From Ostrinia nubilalis (Eukaryota; Arthropoda; Insecta; Lepidoptera; Crambidae): a stretch of 64,000 nt of DNA. The translations under genes were made by a program, and so were the position numbers. How positions within the stretch are numbered: the first letter of the stretch is position 1; every line of letters begins with the position of its first letter. Below, in pieces: positions 20,574 through 30,577 of the stretch. The notes below the pieces were generated by a model. That model saw only the letters and a list, made by a program, of their open reading frames with translations, did not search any database and was not told the DNA's origin. The stretch covers positions 2,542,001 to 2,606,000 of the forward strand of contig NW_026973566.1 in NCBI RefSeq assembly GCF_963855985.1, given 5' to 3'.

Positions 20574-22210
20574 CAGGGTGTTTCTTGTAAGGTGTCAAGC
20601 CGAAGGCAGGTGATAGGTGAGGACTAAACCTATCGATTTCACCTTCATGTATGTTCTACGATTTTTCGTAGTTTAGAAGTTATCGTTAATTTTGTGATTT
20701 TTTCAAATATCTTTTTTTTGGTTGACTTTTCTCAGATTTCTTTTTTTTGACAGATTCCCTATTAATTGCAGATGTTTGAAAAAAATAATCACCTTCCTAT
20801 CTTTGATGCAAGATACAAAATTTTTGCTAGAAACATAAAAAATATGCTTTTAGCAGAACATTCTAAAATTTTCTACTTAAAAGTTTGAAAAAAAAAGAAC
20901 TTCCAAAGGTCCAAAATAATTTTAAAAACTGCGCAGTTTTCTGAACTTTCATAATAACATAAAAAAACATGTACTTAATAGGCCATTATTTTCTGTAATC
21001 GCTCCACTAAAGTGGTAAGTCGGAGATTTCGTTACATGTTTTTGACTTTCTTAGGACTAACTAATGTTTGCAATCCCCTAAGTTTACGTACTGTAGAACA
21101 CATTTAGAGACAATAACTGAAAAGAACATTTTTTTATCCACAACGAGGAAGCTCTTGCCCTTCATCTGGTATACAACAGGGAATATGAAAATATTGATGA
21201 ACTGCGGACAAAGCTGACTGAAACACAAAACCACATTACAATGCAAGAAGAAGCTTTTGTAAATTTACGAAGAATTTTTTTACTTCGTTGTCAAAATATG
21301 TGCATTCAGGTCAAAATTAAATCATTACACCCTTTTTTGCTCTCCCTTTCTCTCTTTCTCTCACACAGACACACTCACACACACACTTACACACACACAC
21401 ACACTCACACAAACTCTTTCCCTTTCTCTCACACTCTAATAGGTAGGTATATCAAATTTAATCGTAAAGTAACAATCACTACTGTGGTCTAGTGGTAAGA
21501 CCACCTATTTAGGACAGCCAATTCCTCTGTGGTTTAGGATTCCGGGTGAAGCTCGCTGATCATCCATCAGTTTCCATCAGGTCAGATGAAGGGCAAGAGC
21601 TTCCTCGTTGTGGATAAAAAATGTTCTGTTCAGTGATTGTCTCTAAATGTGTTCTACGTAACGTAAACTTAGGGGATTGCAAACATTAGCTGTTAGTCCT
21701 AAGAAAGTCAAAAACATGTAACGGAATCTCCGACTTACCACTTTAGTGGAGCGATCACAGAAAATAATGGCCTATTAAGTACATGTTCTTTTGTGTTATT
21801 ATGAAAGTTCAGAAAACTGCGCAGTTTTTAAAATTATTTTGGACCTTTGGAAGTTCTTTTTTTTTCAAACTTTTAAGTAGAAAATTTTAGAACGTTCTGC
21901 TAAAAGCATATTTTTTATGTTTCTAGCAAAATATTTGTATCTTGCATCAAAGATAGGAAGATGATGATTTTTTTCAAACATCTGCAATTAATAGGGAATC
22001 TGTCAAAAAAAAGAAATCTGAGAAAAGTCAATCCAAAAAAAAGATAAAAAAAATTAAAGCCTACTAGGTCATAAAATTTGAAAAAATCACAAAATTAACG
22101 ATAACTTCTAAACTACGAAAAATCGCAGAACATACATGGGGGTGAAATCGATAGGTCTAGTCCTCACCTATCACCTGCCTTCGGCTTGACACCTTACAAG
22201 AAACACCCTG
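20574..22210. mobile_element. CAGGGTG-ended foldback DNA element, 1637 bp
   Basis: Both ends are long inverted arms of about 650 bp. CAGGGTGTTTCTTGTAAGGT opens the left end and its complement closes the right. The arms continue through GTCAAGCCGAAGGCAGGTGA, CGATAACTTCTAAACTACGA and beyond. The centre has a CA-rich tract at 21360-21420. TA flanks both ends. Copy B of the Polinton lacks the element and shows the uninterrupted sequence between protease and minor capsid gene with a single TA, so the 2 bp duplication is directly supported. No transposase. Confidence 0.9.
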
Positions 22211-22486
22211 TATAAATGTTTTTTCCAATAATTTCTTAAAAATTTCAGACCACAGTTTATTGTACCAAAGGCTTGATGTCGTACATAATTATAGTTTATA
22301 GATAAGTTACTAAAATATTTGACTAATTCTAATGGTGGTTTTAAATTACCAAAACTGTCATAATATTCAACATAATCATTTTGCTTTACAAAGGCTACCC
22401 AATGTGTACCAGGATTTTTATTACTATCCAAATTCATGATTGCACATTCTATCTTCTTAGGTTTCGCAGGTAATGTATCTCTCATG
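22211..22486 (-). pseudogene. Polinton adenain-like cysteine protease, C-terminal part (copy A)
   Basis: Reads MRDTLPAKPKKIECAIMNLD, then NPGTHWVAFVKQNDYVEYYD, and ends RHQAFGTINCGLKFLRNYWK. The His of GTHWVAF, the Asp of EYYDSFG, the Gln of RHQ and the Cys of NCG fit the catalytic set of adenovirus-type (Ulp1-like) cysteine proteases used in Polintons to mature capsid proteins. Three residues expected after NCG (HLC in copy B) are deleted. The N-terminal part lies at 24204-24285, beyond the 1.7 kb insertion. The end of the gene abuts the TA-duplicating foldback element. Confidence 0.75.
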
Positions 22487-23220
22487 AATATGTCGCAGGC
22501 AAATTGTATGATTCCGCATTTTACAAACGGCGTCGTCAGTTCACAAACGCTCGCTGCTCTATGAAATGCCGAAGGCAAAATGTAAATTGCCTGGGCACTT
22601 TATAATATGCCAAAACATTTGATAGCCAATTCAATTGCTGTTTACAAAATGCCGCGGCAAATTGAAGTATTTAGTTCTTTTTCTTACCACGCGAGGCGCT
22701 GCTAATCAAAACAAGAAAAATGGCGTCGAGTCGTGGTGTTGTGATACAGAAAACAGTGCAAATTCTACGTATTCAAAGGACTTTTCACAAAAAAAGACAT
22801 TTATTAAACTTAGTGAATTAAAAATATTTTACGATTCACAAATAGGAGCAGTGAAAAAGCTATGGAAAAATGAAATAGTTTTTGAGGTTATCCGGCACGT
22901 AAAAAACGCTAAGGTGACAATGGAATCTAGTGCTCGGACTGGTGGAGGACTGCTGCGGAATATTATTGGTTTAAAAAAATATCTGGGGGCACGGCAGTGC
23001 CCCCACCAAGTCGAGCAAAAAAGCGGCACGGCCGTACCATCCTTTTCTCGAAGCAATTCAGGCCATTTTCGACCGCCTGTAACTTCGTTGTGGATAAAAC
23101 TAGAAGGCTGAATTTTCATTAGCTATGCAGGCATTGTAAAGACACGGTATATTTAAAATTTCATTCAATTTGAACCAGTAGTTTATGAATCATAACGAGT
23201 CAAAGTTACTTAATTTTGTC

Positions 23221-23265
23221 ACTCACTGACTGACTGACTGACTGACTGACTGACTGACTGACTCA
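23221..23265. repeat. (GACT)n microsatellite
   Basis: About ten GACT units followed by CACCGATCATCAAAATTCTA and AGCAGACCTAGAAGCTTC, a context common in lepidopteran Helitron derivatives. Likely the remains of one inside the larger element. Confidence 0.7.
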
Positions 23266-23469
23266 CCGATCATCAAAATTCTAAGGCACTTCTAGCAGAC
23301 CTAGAAGCTTCAAATTTGGAATATAAGTAGTGTTTGGTGTATGAATCAAGGAAAAACTAAAATATTTGGGGGCACGGTAGTGCAACCGCCAAGTCGAGTA
23401 AAATTTTTCAATTTCGGTCCAGTTTTCTAGATACGTAACTGCTGTCTACAAAATACAAAAAGAAATGAG

Positions 23470-23790
23470 ATCCCATCAAAAACAATACTTGTCAAAAAAA
23501 CCAAGTCTCGCAACTCAGTTGTTCTACGGTAAAAAGTTGTGAGATCCATGTAATACCAAGTCCAGGCCAGGAAATCTTTAACGTTTTACATAAATATATT
23601 GACTTGGCCATCGCATGAAAACACGTGTAAATTAAATTATTTAGTGCGATGGCCAAGTCAATATATTTATGTAAAACGTTAAAGATTTCCTGGCCTGGAC
23701 TTGGTATTACATGGATCTCACAACTTTTTACCGTAGAACAACTGAGTTGCGAGACTTGGTTTTTTTGACAAGTATTGTTTTTGATGGGAT
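23470..23790. repeat. Perfect inverted repeat: 146 bp arms, 29 bp loop
   Basis: The left arm 23470-23615 is the exact reverse complement of 23645-23790 at every base I compared, including the 7-A/7-T run and the stretch TAATACCAAGTCCAGGCCAG. The loop starts TGAAAACACGTGTAAATT. No coding capacity. A transcript would fold into a long perfect hairpin. Confidence 0.95.
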
Positions 23791-24203
23791 TGTGTTGTCT
23801 TCTAGACTTCTTCTAGGTATAATTAAAATGTAAGACTTAATTAAAGGACTGACTATCGAAACATATTTTATGTCATAGTTTTATGTACCTACCTATAGGT
23901 ACGTCAATAGTTTAAATTAGTTTATTGTTGTTTTTATTACGAAAATATTTTAATTACTTTAGGAGTAGCTGGTATTTTAGGTTTGTCTTACCTAATTAGA
24001 TACCTACCTGATTTCTGAAATTAAGTTTGATTTGTCCAACATGTGTTTTATGATGGTCACCCTATTGCAACAATCATAGTCGAAATTTTATCAATTGAAC
24101 GAGTCGCCAATTTGCCTTCGGCATTTCATAGAACAGCGAGCGTTTGTAAACTGACGACGCCGTTTGTAAAATGCGGAATCATACAATTTGCCTGCGACAA
24201 ATA

Positions 24204-24285
24204 CACCACGAAAGAATGGAATATCACTAGCATGATCTAATATATCCAAGTTAGTGAGCGCACGTCTAGGTAGCCGCTTAATCAG
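24204..24285 (-). pseudogene. Polinton protease, N-terminal part (copy A)
   Basis: Translation RALTNLDILDHASDIPFFRG leads into the break caused by the TGTCGCAGGC-ended element; the remainder is at 22211-22486. The opening LTNLDIL is the usual N-terminus of adenain-like Polinton proteases. In this frame no ATG is present upstream. The frame can start at a CTG whose last two bases are the first two of the upstream TGA stop (CTGA), exactly where the other junctions have ATGA. A decayed ATG or a near-cognate start are both possible. Confidence 0.6.
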
Positions 24286-25010
24286 TTTTTTGAGGGATTG
24301 AGATATAAACCGGCTCCTTTTTTATGAGGCTTTATATACAGTCCTTTTCCAAGGGCTACTGCTTCCATCATTCTGTTATGCCTTTCTGATTCCATTAGAC
24401 TCTTTTGTGCGGCTTTAGAATCATTAACAGCTTTTGCTATACCAGCTGCTCCTCCAGCAAGAGAACCTAAAGCCGATAACCCCGCAAAAATAGGAATAAG
24501 TGGTAAAAGTCCACCACATTTTGGAAGAGGAATACATCGAGGTAATCGTATTCCTTTTTTGTTAGCGAAAAGTTTTTTTGCAGCTGCATAAGCATATTTT
24601 ATAGCAGAGTGATTATCTTTAGATTTATTTTTTTTTAATTCTGTTTTTATTTTCTTTATCCCTTTCTTAAATGACGTTATACCTCGACCGGCTCTGATTT
24701 TTGCTTTCATCGCATTTTTAACTATCCATGAAGCAATTTTTTCTCCTCTTCCAACATCTTTTGATTTTAACCTTTTTTTAGCCATATTTAACAATTCTAA
24801 GTCAGCCTTTTGTCGAGCACCAGAATCTTTATTCAAATAAGCAATATCGTGGTGCATACAAGCCTCGTCCAATTTGTTAATCCCACGCTCGCCTTGAAGT
24901 AATCGTTTCTGAAGTTTAGTTCCAGGACCACAAAATTTATATCCAGGTAAGTGTAACTCAAACGGTAAATGATCTATCAATGTATTAATTATACCACTGC
25001 CTCCCTTCAT
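24282..25010 (-). CDS. Polinton phospholipase A2-like protein
   Basis: 242 residues, open throughout. Residues about 15-65 hold LPGYKFCGPGTKLQKRLLQG and LDEACMHHDIAYL: a GPG calcium-loop and an HD catalytic pair as in parvovirus-type phospholipase A2 domains, which also occur in Polintons. A long basic region follows (GKKIKTELKKNKSKDN-like), then a hydrophobic Gly/Ala-rich segment (LLPLIPIFAGLSALGSLAGG) and a C-terminal GKGLYIKP...GAGLYLNPSKN motif found in element and adenovirus-type minor capsid proteins. Known role of the family: membrane breach during particle entry or vesicle exit; here inferred. The stop overlaps the presumed protease start. A CR1-like LINE lies immediately upstream. 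Confidence 0.75.
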   Translation of the reverse strand: MKGGSGIINTLIDHLPFELHLPGYKFCGPGTKLQKRLLQGERGINKLDEACMHHDIAYLNKDSGARQKADLELLNMAKKRLKSKDVGRGEKIASWIVKNAMKAKIRAGRGITSFKKGIKKIKTELKKNKSKDNHSAIKYAYAAAKKLFANKKGIRLPRCIPLPKCGGLLPLIPIFAGLSALGSLAGGAAGIAKAVNDSKAAQKSLMESERHNRMMEAVALGKGLYIKPHKKGAGLYLNPSKN

Positions 25011-25183
25011 CGATTATCACAAAGTGAGTTAAGTCAAAGTCAAAGTCAAAATGTATTTATTGCATTTCATGAATGTTTACAAGATGTGGTTATCATATTA
25101 TCCAGTACATCATGTTACCCATTTAGGCTTAGCAATTAAATGATTGATTTAGTAATCAACGTGTAACGGATACAAAAATATTT

Positions 25184-28093
25184 TTAATTTAAGTTTAAGT
25201 CACTGAAGTACTCGTTTAGGCTGTAGTAGCATTTTTTTATTAGTAGGTTCTTTAGGTCTCTGAGGAATATTTTTTTATTTGTTTCTTTTCTTAATACTAT
25301 TGGTAGTTTATTGAATATTCTTATTGCAGTGCAATATGGGCTATCTCTATACATTGTTGTGCGACATTGAGGTATTTTAATTTTGTATTTATTGATAGTT
25401 CTAGGGGGACGCAAGATAGGATTGGAATTTTCAAAAATAATCCAATTATCTTTAATAAATTTACAAAGTTCCAGTATATACATCGATGGAAGGCTTAATA
25501 TACGTAGCTTTATGAAGTGCGGCTTACATGAGTCCATTCCACCAATATTTGCGAGGATCCTAATGCATTTCTTCTGCAATATAAAGAGGTCGGGTGCATC
25601 CGTACTGTTGCCCCAAAGGATGATTCCATATTTTAACCACGAGTGTGCATAAGCGTAGTAAGCTGCAGTTGCTGTTTTTTGATCCGTACTTAATTTTAAC
25701 TCAAAGAGGGCATATGTGAATCGCGATAATTTTGATTTGATTTTTTTAATGTGATTTTTCCAATTTAGGTGTGAGTCTATTTCTAATCCTAATAATGAGC
25801 ATGTACTAATTTTTTCTAAGCGTATTCCATCTATTTCCAATTCTGCATTTAGTGGTGATTTTTGGTAGGGTCTAAATTCTATTATTTTAGTTTTTGGGTA
25901 ATTTAATATTAGGTTGTGTTCTTGTAGCCACTCTGTTATTTTAGTAAAAATTGATTTTAGTTCTATTTGACATTGGGTAGCATTTTTAAACTTGTAAAGT
26001 AGCGATACATCGTCCGCAAACAATACACAGGGAGAGTTTATGATTTTAGGGAGCTCATTTATGTATATGAGGAATAGTATACATCCAATTACACTTCCCT
26101 GCGGGATTGAGCAGTTAACTGTTTGTGGTTTTGACTTGTAGTGTTTTAATTCATTTGTTTTTGAATCTAGATGGTCTATTTGCACATACTGTACCCTATT
26201 TTTTAAATAAGATTTTAGCCACTCGTAAGCCATACCTCTTATTCCACAACAATATAAAGCAGATAGTAGAGTTTTATGGTCGACTCTATCATACGCTTTC
26301 GACATATCGAGCAAAACACCTACTGCGTATTTACCTTCGTTAAAATACCCTAATATCTGCTGGATGTATTGGTAAACAGCCAGTGTAGTAGACCGACTTT
26401 TCCTAAAGCCATACTGGTGGTTGTCAAGAATCTTATATTTCTCTAAAAAGTAACAGAGACGGTCTGCCATTGCTCTCTCAAAAACTTTAGAAATTGAGGG
26501 TAATAGAGCTATAGGGCGGTACTGACCCGGGTCATTTATGCTGCCCTTTTTATGAATTGGTCTGACTATCGTAATTTTAAGTTGTTCTGGAAATTTTCCT
26601 TCACTGAAAGATTGATTTATTAAATTTTTCAGTGGGATCGATAGTTCAGATGCGCATTTTTTCAATAGTATTGGGGGTATATCATCAGCCCCTGAACTAT
26701 ATGTGCCTTTAAGATTTTTTAATATAGTAAGTACCTCTTTTTCATCTATAGGTTTTAGAAATATGCTATTTTCCACTACTGTGCGAATGAGAGATTGTGC
26801 TTGGTTCCCGTCTTTGTCTTTTATTTTTTCACTTTTTCCAATAGAAGTAAAGAACTCGTTAAAGAGATCAGCGATTTCGTGAGGAGATTCAATTTTTTTA
26901 TCATTTATATTTAATTGTATATTTTTATGTTTCTTATTTCTAGTTTTGTTTGTTTTTGTTTTTATAATTTGCCACATTGTTTTAGTTTTATTAGTAGATT
27001 TTGCCATTTGATTAATAAATATTTTCTTTTTAGAGATTATGATGGATTTCTTTAGTATTTTTCTGTATGATCTATAATATTTTCGAATTATTTCATTATT
27101 TGTGTGGTTGACTAAGACACGCATCATTCTTTTATTTTTACATGAGATTTTGAGTCCTTTTGTAAGCCATTTGGGTTTTTTAAGTTTTGTATATTTTATA
27201 ATTTTTCTTGCGAAATATATATCTAATAAAGTCTTTATTTTATTTTGGAATATTTCATAGTTTTTATTTATACAAGATGGTTCGTTAAGTAAGAGGGGCC
27301 AATTTATAGTGCGGATTTCTTGTCGAAATCTAGCTATTTGGTTCTCTGGAAAAAAACGTTTTCTTGATAATTTGATTTGATCAAACTCACATTCGTAGTT
27401 AAGAATCTTGTCTAACGTTACAATTATGCCATGGTGGTCTGAGAGACCTAAATCCAGAACAGCAGTGTTAGTTTCTCTGAAGTTTGTAAATATGAGATCG
27501 ATACATGTTGCAGTTGTTTTACAGATTCTAGTTGCAGTTTTAACTTGTTGAATAAAATTATGAGTTAAAAGAAGGTTTTTAAAATCATGAGAATTTTTTT
27601 TATTCGACATCATATCAATATTAAAGTCTCCCCCTATTATAATGTTTTTATGTTTTTCTTTTTTTAATTTATTGAGCAAAAGGTTAAAAGTTTCAAAAAA
27701 GGTATCCGTTTCACGTTCATTCCAATACACGCACAAAATTAGCAAATTACTTGGGAATATTTCAATTCCGCAGCATTCAATTATAAATTCAACAGATAGG
27801 TCAGCTATATCTTTTCTTTCTTTGCATTCGATGCTATCTTTGACCAATATACCGACGCCTCCTCTAGTATATTTCTCTCTACAGTAGTTTGCCGCCATTG
27901 TGTATCCTTCTATCTGCAATGTATTTAACTTTTCCTTATTTAGGAAAGTTTCTGACATACATATAATATCTAGAGGTGATTCGTCTAGCAACTGCTGAAG
28001 GAGGTGGGTTTTGTTATTTAAGCTTTGTATGTTTTGGTACAGTATTTTTAGTTTATTCTCGAAATAAATGCACGGATTCTTCACTGGTGTCAT
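25184..28093 (-). CDS. LINE ORF2: endonuclease and reverse transcriptase
   Basis: 969 residues without a break. Residues about 15-230 form an apurinic-type endonuclease: LKILYQNIQSLNNKTHLLQQ, CMSETFLN, IIGGDFNIDM and LGLSDHHGIIV are the expected metal- and phosphate-binding blocks. The reverse transcriptase follows with LLPSISKVFERAM, YGFRKSRST, VLLDMSKAYDRVDH (about residue 603), IPQGSVIGCILF and the catalytic LFADDVSLLY (about residue 695). It ends with a C-terminal thumb and no RNase H. The start Met lies 41 bp inside ORF1 in another frame. The intact frame indicates a recently active copy. The protein would nick target DNA and prime reverse transcription there. Confidence 0.9.
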   Translation of the reverse strand: MTPVKNPCIYFENKLKILYQNIQSLNNKTHLLQQLLDESPLDIICMSETFLNKEKLNTLQIEGYTMAANYCREKYTRGGVGILVKDSIECKERKDIADLSVEFIIECCGIEIFPSNLLILCVYWNERETDTFFETFNLLLNKLKKEKHKNIIIGGDFNIDMMSNKKNSHDFKNLLLTHNFIQQVKTATRICKTTATCIDLIFTNFRETNTAVLDLGLSDHHGIIVTLDKILNYECEFDQIKLSRKRFFPENQIARFRQEIRTINWPLLLNEPSCINKNYEIFQNKIKTLLDIYFARKIIKYTKLKKPKWLTKGLKISCKNKRMMRVLVNHTNNEIIRKYYRSYRKILKKSIIISKKKIFINQMAKSTNKTKTMWQIIKTKTNKTRNKKHKNIQLNINDKKIESPHEIADLFNEFFTSIGKSEKIKDKDGNQAQSLIRTVVENSIFLKPIDEKEVLTILKNLKGTYSSGADDIPPILLKKCASELSIPLKNLINQSFSEGKFPEQLKITIVRPIHKKGSINDPGQYRPIALLPSISKVFERAMADRLCYFLEKYKILDNHQYGFRKSRSTTLAVYQYIQQILGYFNEGKYAVGVLLDMSKAYDRVDHKTLLSALYCCGIRGMAYEWLKSYLKNRVQYVQIDHLDSKTNELKHYKSKPQTVNCSIPQGSVIGCILFLIYINELPKIINSPCVLFADDVSLLYKFKNATQCQIELKSIFTKITEWLQEHNLILNYPKTKIIEFRPYQKSPLNAELEIDGIRLEKISTCSLLGLEIDSHLNWKNHIKKIKSKLSRFTYALFELKLSTDQKTATAAYYAYAHSWLKYGIILWGNSTDAPDLFILQKKCIRILANIGGMDSCKPHFIKLRILSLPSMYILELCKFIKDNWIIFENSNPILRPPRTINKYKIKIPQCRTTMYRDSPYCTAIRIFNKLPIVLRKETNKKIFLRDLKNLLIKKCYYSLNEYFSDLNLN

Positions 28094-29414
28094 CTTGTGT
28101 AACAGGAGGTTCCTTGAGGTTGTTCATGGTTAGATCTTTGCATTTTTCTTTATTTTTTAGTTGTTTCCTCCTTCCCAGCATGGTTTGTACTTTTAATGTC
28201 TTATAGTTATTTGTTTTTTCCTTATAGTCAATACGTAGTATCTCTTGTAGTATGTTTTGACAGACATGTTTGAAGTTGTTTCGTGGTAGCCCTAGGTATG
28301 AGTATCGCAGGTTCACATAATTGACATTTGGTAGTTGACTGCTGAATTCTTGGAACATCTCATCAATCTTTTGCTGGTTCATTTGTTTATTTACATAAGG
28401 CTCACATATAATGATATTGGTGTTTGTTAGCTGGCTCAAATTGTAGAATAAATATGAACTAAACTTCATCAGATTTACATCATTCTTCCCTGTCAGTATT
28501 ATTACATAGTCTGTCTTTTGGTAGTTGGCGCACTCATGTTGTATTTTTTCCAGTACCTTGTCCGTTGTGGCTCCTGGTTTGAGGTCACTGTATATTTTAT
28601 ATTTGTTACCAAGAAGGTTGGATAGGCTTCTACAGAGGCCTCGTCCCTGTTCATCCCCAAATATATGTATCTTGTGAACCTGTGTTTGTATATCATTACG
28701 TTTTTGTGGATTTTCGGTTTCCTTTTGGGCATCCAAGCCTACATTTTCAAAGCTCTGTGCCAGTTTTCTTGGATCTTCCTTATTTTCGGTTGTAGTTTCT
28801 AAGTTACTAATATTATTTTCGGGTAGAGTGAAGTCTAGCCTAGTTCTATTAAAACTTCTTCTATTTTTTTGACTCGAAAATCTTTTTGTGTCCGACTTGC
28901 ATAAGTCTGTTAGTGCCCTTAATTTATTTTGATATTCAGATAATTGTTTTTTCAGGCTAAGGTTTTCTATATTCAAATTATCTATTTCTTTTTCTGCTAT
29001 TTTCAGTTTATTTTCGAGTTGTATACATTTATTTTTTATTTCCGGTGATCCCTCAGTTAGTTCTCCTATTGTTAGGTCCGGATAGCTTCTATGTAGTTTA
29101 CTGCATGTTGTAGTTAATGACTCTTCATCCGATAACGAGTCAAATGAATTTGCAGTTGGAATGTTGATTTTATATTTTGCTCGCTGGGTAACATTGTTGT
29201 TGCAAGGGGTTTCGAAATATGTATTCGACTTTGTGTTGAGTAACTCATAACATTTCATGCATTTCCAGGACTTTTTATTTTCATTATTCATTAGGAAGAA
29301 TCGCTTTTCTGTGACTTCAGTGCATTCTAGATGATACTCATAGTTGCACTCAATACATTTGAGGTATTGTCGATTTATTATGTTGTCGAGGCATTTTTTA
29401 CACGTTAGCGCCAT
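28053..29414 (-). CDS. LINE ORF1: PHD-type zinc finger, coiled coil and SGNH-like domain
   Basis: 453 residues, intact. Residues 1-60 carry CKKC-x-CIEC-x-YHLEC-x-WKCMKC, a PHD-like zinc finger. Residues about 125-170 form a coiled coil (ENKLKIAEKEIDNLNIENLS). Residues about 240-400 resemble the esterase-type SGNH hydrolase of CR1 ORF1 proteins (IHIFGDEQGRGL, then VIILTGKNDVN). The canonical nucleophile Ser of G-D-S is Glu here, so esterase activity is doubtful. The known role of the family is RNA binding and particle formation. It overlaps ORF2 by 41 bp. Confidence 0.85.
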   Translation of the reverse strand: MALTCKKCLDNIINRQYLKCIECNYEYHLECTEVTEKRFFLMNNENKKSWKCMKCYELLNTKSNTYFETPCNNNVTQRAKYKINIPTANSFDSLSDEESLTTTCSKLHRSYPDLTIGELTEGSPEIKNKCIQLENKLKIAEKEIDNLNIENLSLKKQLSEYQNKLRALTDLCKSDTKRFSSQKNRRSFNRTRLDFTLPENNISNLETTTENKEDPRKLAQSFENVGLDAQKETENPQKRNDIQTQVHKIHIFGDEQGRGLCRSLSNLLGNKYKIYSDLKPGATTDKVLEKIQHECANYQKTDYVIILTGKNDVNLMKFSSYLFYNLSQLTNTNIIICEPYVNKQMNQQKIDEMFQEFSSQLPNVNYVNLRYSYLGLPRNNFKHVCQNILQEILRIDYKEKTNNYKTLKVQTMLGRRKQLKNKEKCKDLTMNNLKEPPVTQDDTSEESVHLFRE

Positions 29415-29449
29415 CTTCGGTAATATTTTGCAGTTTGAAATTTAGTAAT

Positions 29450-29780
29450 AGATGGTGTGTCAACAGAGGTAAGCTATTCCTCACTAGATGTCGTTGAATT
29501 TCGCTAGCTTTATGTTCCAAGTAGTAAGTTACACTGTGGCACCGCTATAAAAAGTCGGCTACTTCACAATAGATGGCGTGATAATACACAGTACAGCTCC
29601 CCGTAATTGACAGCGTTGCACTAGGAGTCAGCCCCTTCTCGCTAGATGTCGTTGTGAGTATCGACTTATATCAGCCAAATGTTGCACGTAGCAAGTGGTA
29701 TAGCTATTCAATTAAAGGTGGCGCCACTATAAAAAGTCGGCTACTCCTCAATAGATGGCGTTGTTTAAAATTTTATTCGC
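29450..29780 (-). promoter_or_regulatory. 5' UTR monomers of the LINE (two units, 183 bp apart)
   Basis: CTATAAAAAGTCGGCTAC occurs at 29544 and 29727, each followed by CAATAGATGGCGT. The partner words TCACTAGATGTCGTTG and TCGCTAGATGTCGTTG lie one unit apart as well. Tandem 5' monomers often carry LINE promoter activity, and this region precedes ORF1 directly. Confidence 0.6.
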
Positions 29781-30185
29781 GATATGAGTGGGTAAGTTGG
29801 TAAAGTTCAAAGTTCACACAGTATTTAGATATGAGAAAGATTTCTAATTTTAAGTTTATGCACTGTACACTATTATTCTATAGTAGGTTTATAGTTTTCA
29901 ATGTCACTTTAAATGTTTTGCACTTATTTTTTTAAGTTTTCAATGTTTACAATAGTTTTTATAGTTGAGTGTCACAGTTTTATTGTTTAGTTTTTTTTCA
30001 CTAATTACTAATTATAAATTTACACAAACACTGTCAGTCACTAATTGTCACTTATTCATACTTTTTAAAAGGTTTTTGGGAGAAAATTTTTACTATTTAC
30101 TATTTTTAACCAAATATTATTACGGAGCTTTGTTTACTATGTAGCGCCCTCTGGCGGATCTCGGAGTTATAGAGGATTTTATGTT

Positions 30186-30540
30186 TTATTTATATACACA
30201 TTCACTTTTGTCAACCCAACTGTTTTCCTTATCACTTAAGCCTAACCATTTAACAAAAAGTTTGTTTCCTTTCCTTTTTATAACTTTTTCGATAAGATAA
30301 AGATCAGGCAGTTTCGTTTTTTGTAATTCATATCCGTAAAAAGAACCAAGAATAATTTGATTGTGTTTATCTTCAATTTGATACGTTTGTGGATTTGTTT
30401 GTTTGATTTTTATGATACGAAAAATTTCGGTAGACCAATTAGGTGTGTAACCGTTATAAAAATCTCCTTTGAATTTACTAATACGAACAAAGTCGCCAAC
30501 TTGAAAAGTTGATCGTTTACGCGTTTGTGGCTTTTGGCTT

Positions 30541-30577
<37 letters not shown>

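Larger units (their letters stand above)
22491..24199. mobile_element. TGTCGCAGGC-ended DNA element with 4 bp duplication, 1709 bp (Ginger-like?)
   Basis: Inverted ends of about 100 bp: TGTCGCAGGCAAATTGTATG at the left and CATACAATTTGCCTGCGACA at the right, with few mismatches. AATA is duplicated at 22487-22490 and 24200-24203. Removing the element and one AATA rejoins the protease frame in phase, which fixes the boundaries. TGT...ACA ends with a 4 bp duplication are known from Ginger elements, but no integrase-type transposase is encoded, so the class is a guess. The interior contains a GACT microsatellite, two GGGGGCACGG-type repeats and a 146 bp-arm hairpin. The open frame at 22635-23111 has no recognisable motif. 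Confidence 0.8.
25033..30165 (-). mobile_element. Nearly full-length CR1-like LINE
   Basis: Complete order on minus: a 5' region with two promoter-like monomers, ORF1, overlapping ORF2, a short 3' end and a (TTTGAC)3 tail at 25033-25052. It sits between the Polinton integrase and phospholipase genes, leaving only a few tens of bases of Polinton sequence on each side, so it is a later insertion. I could not find a clear target duplication, and the 5' boundary is uncertain by about 20 bp. Confidence 0.8.

Noticed and set aside
22635..23119. Open frames of 158 and 96 codons on opposite strands
   Set aside because: They lie inside a non-autonomous element, cross repeat motifs and show no recognisable domain.
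30542..30577. CRISPR-like array
   Set aside because: It is a plain trinucleotide repeat; no spacer-repeat structure exists anywhere in the window.
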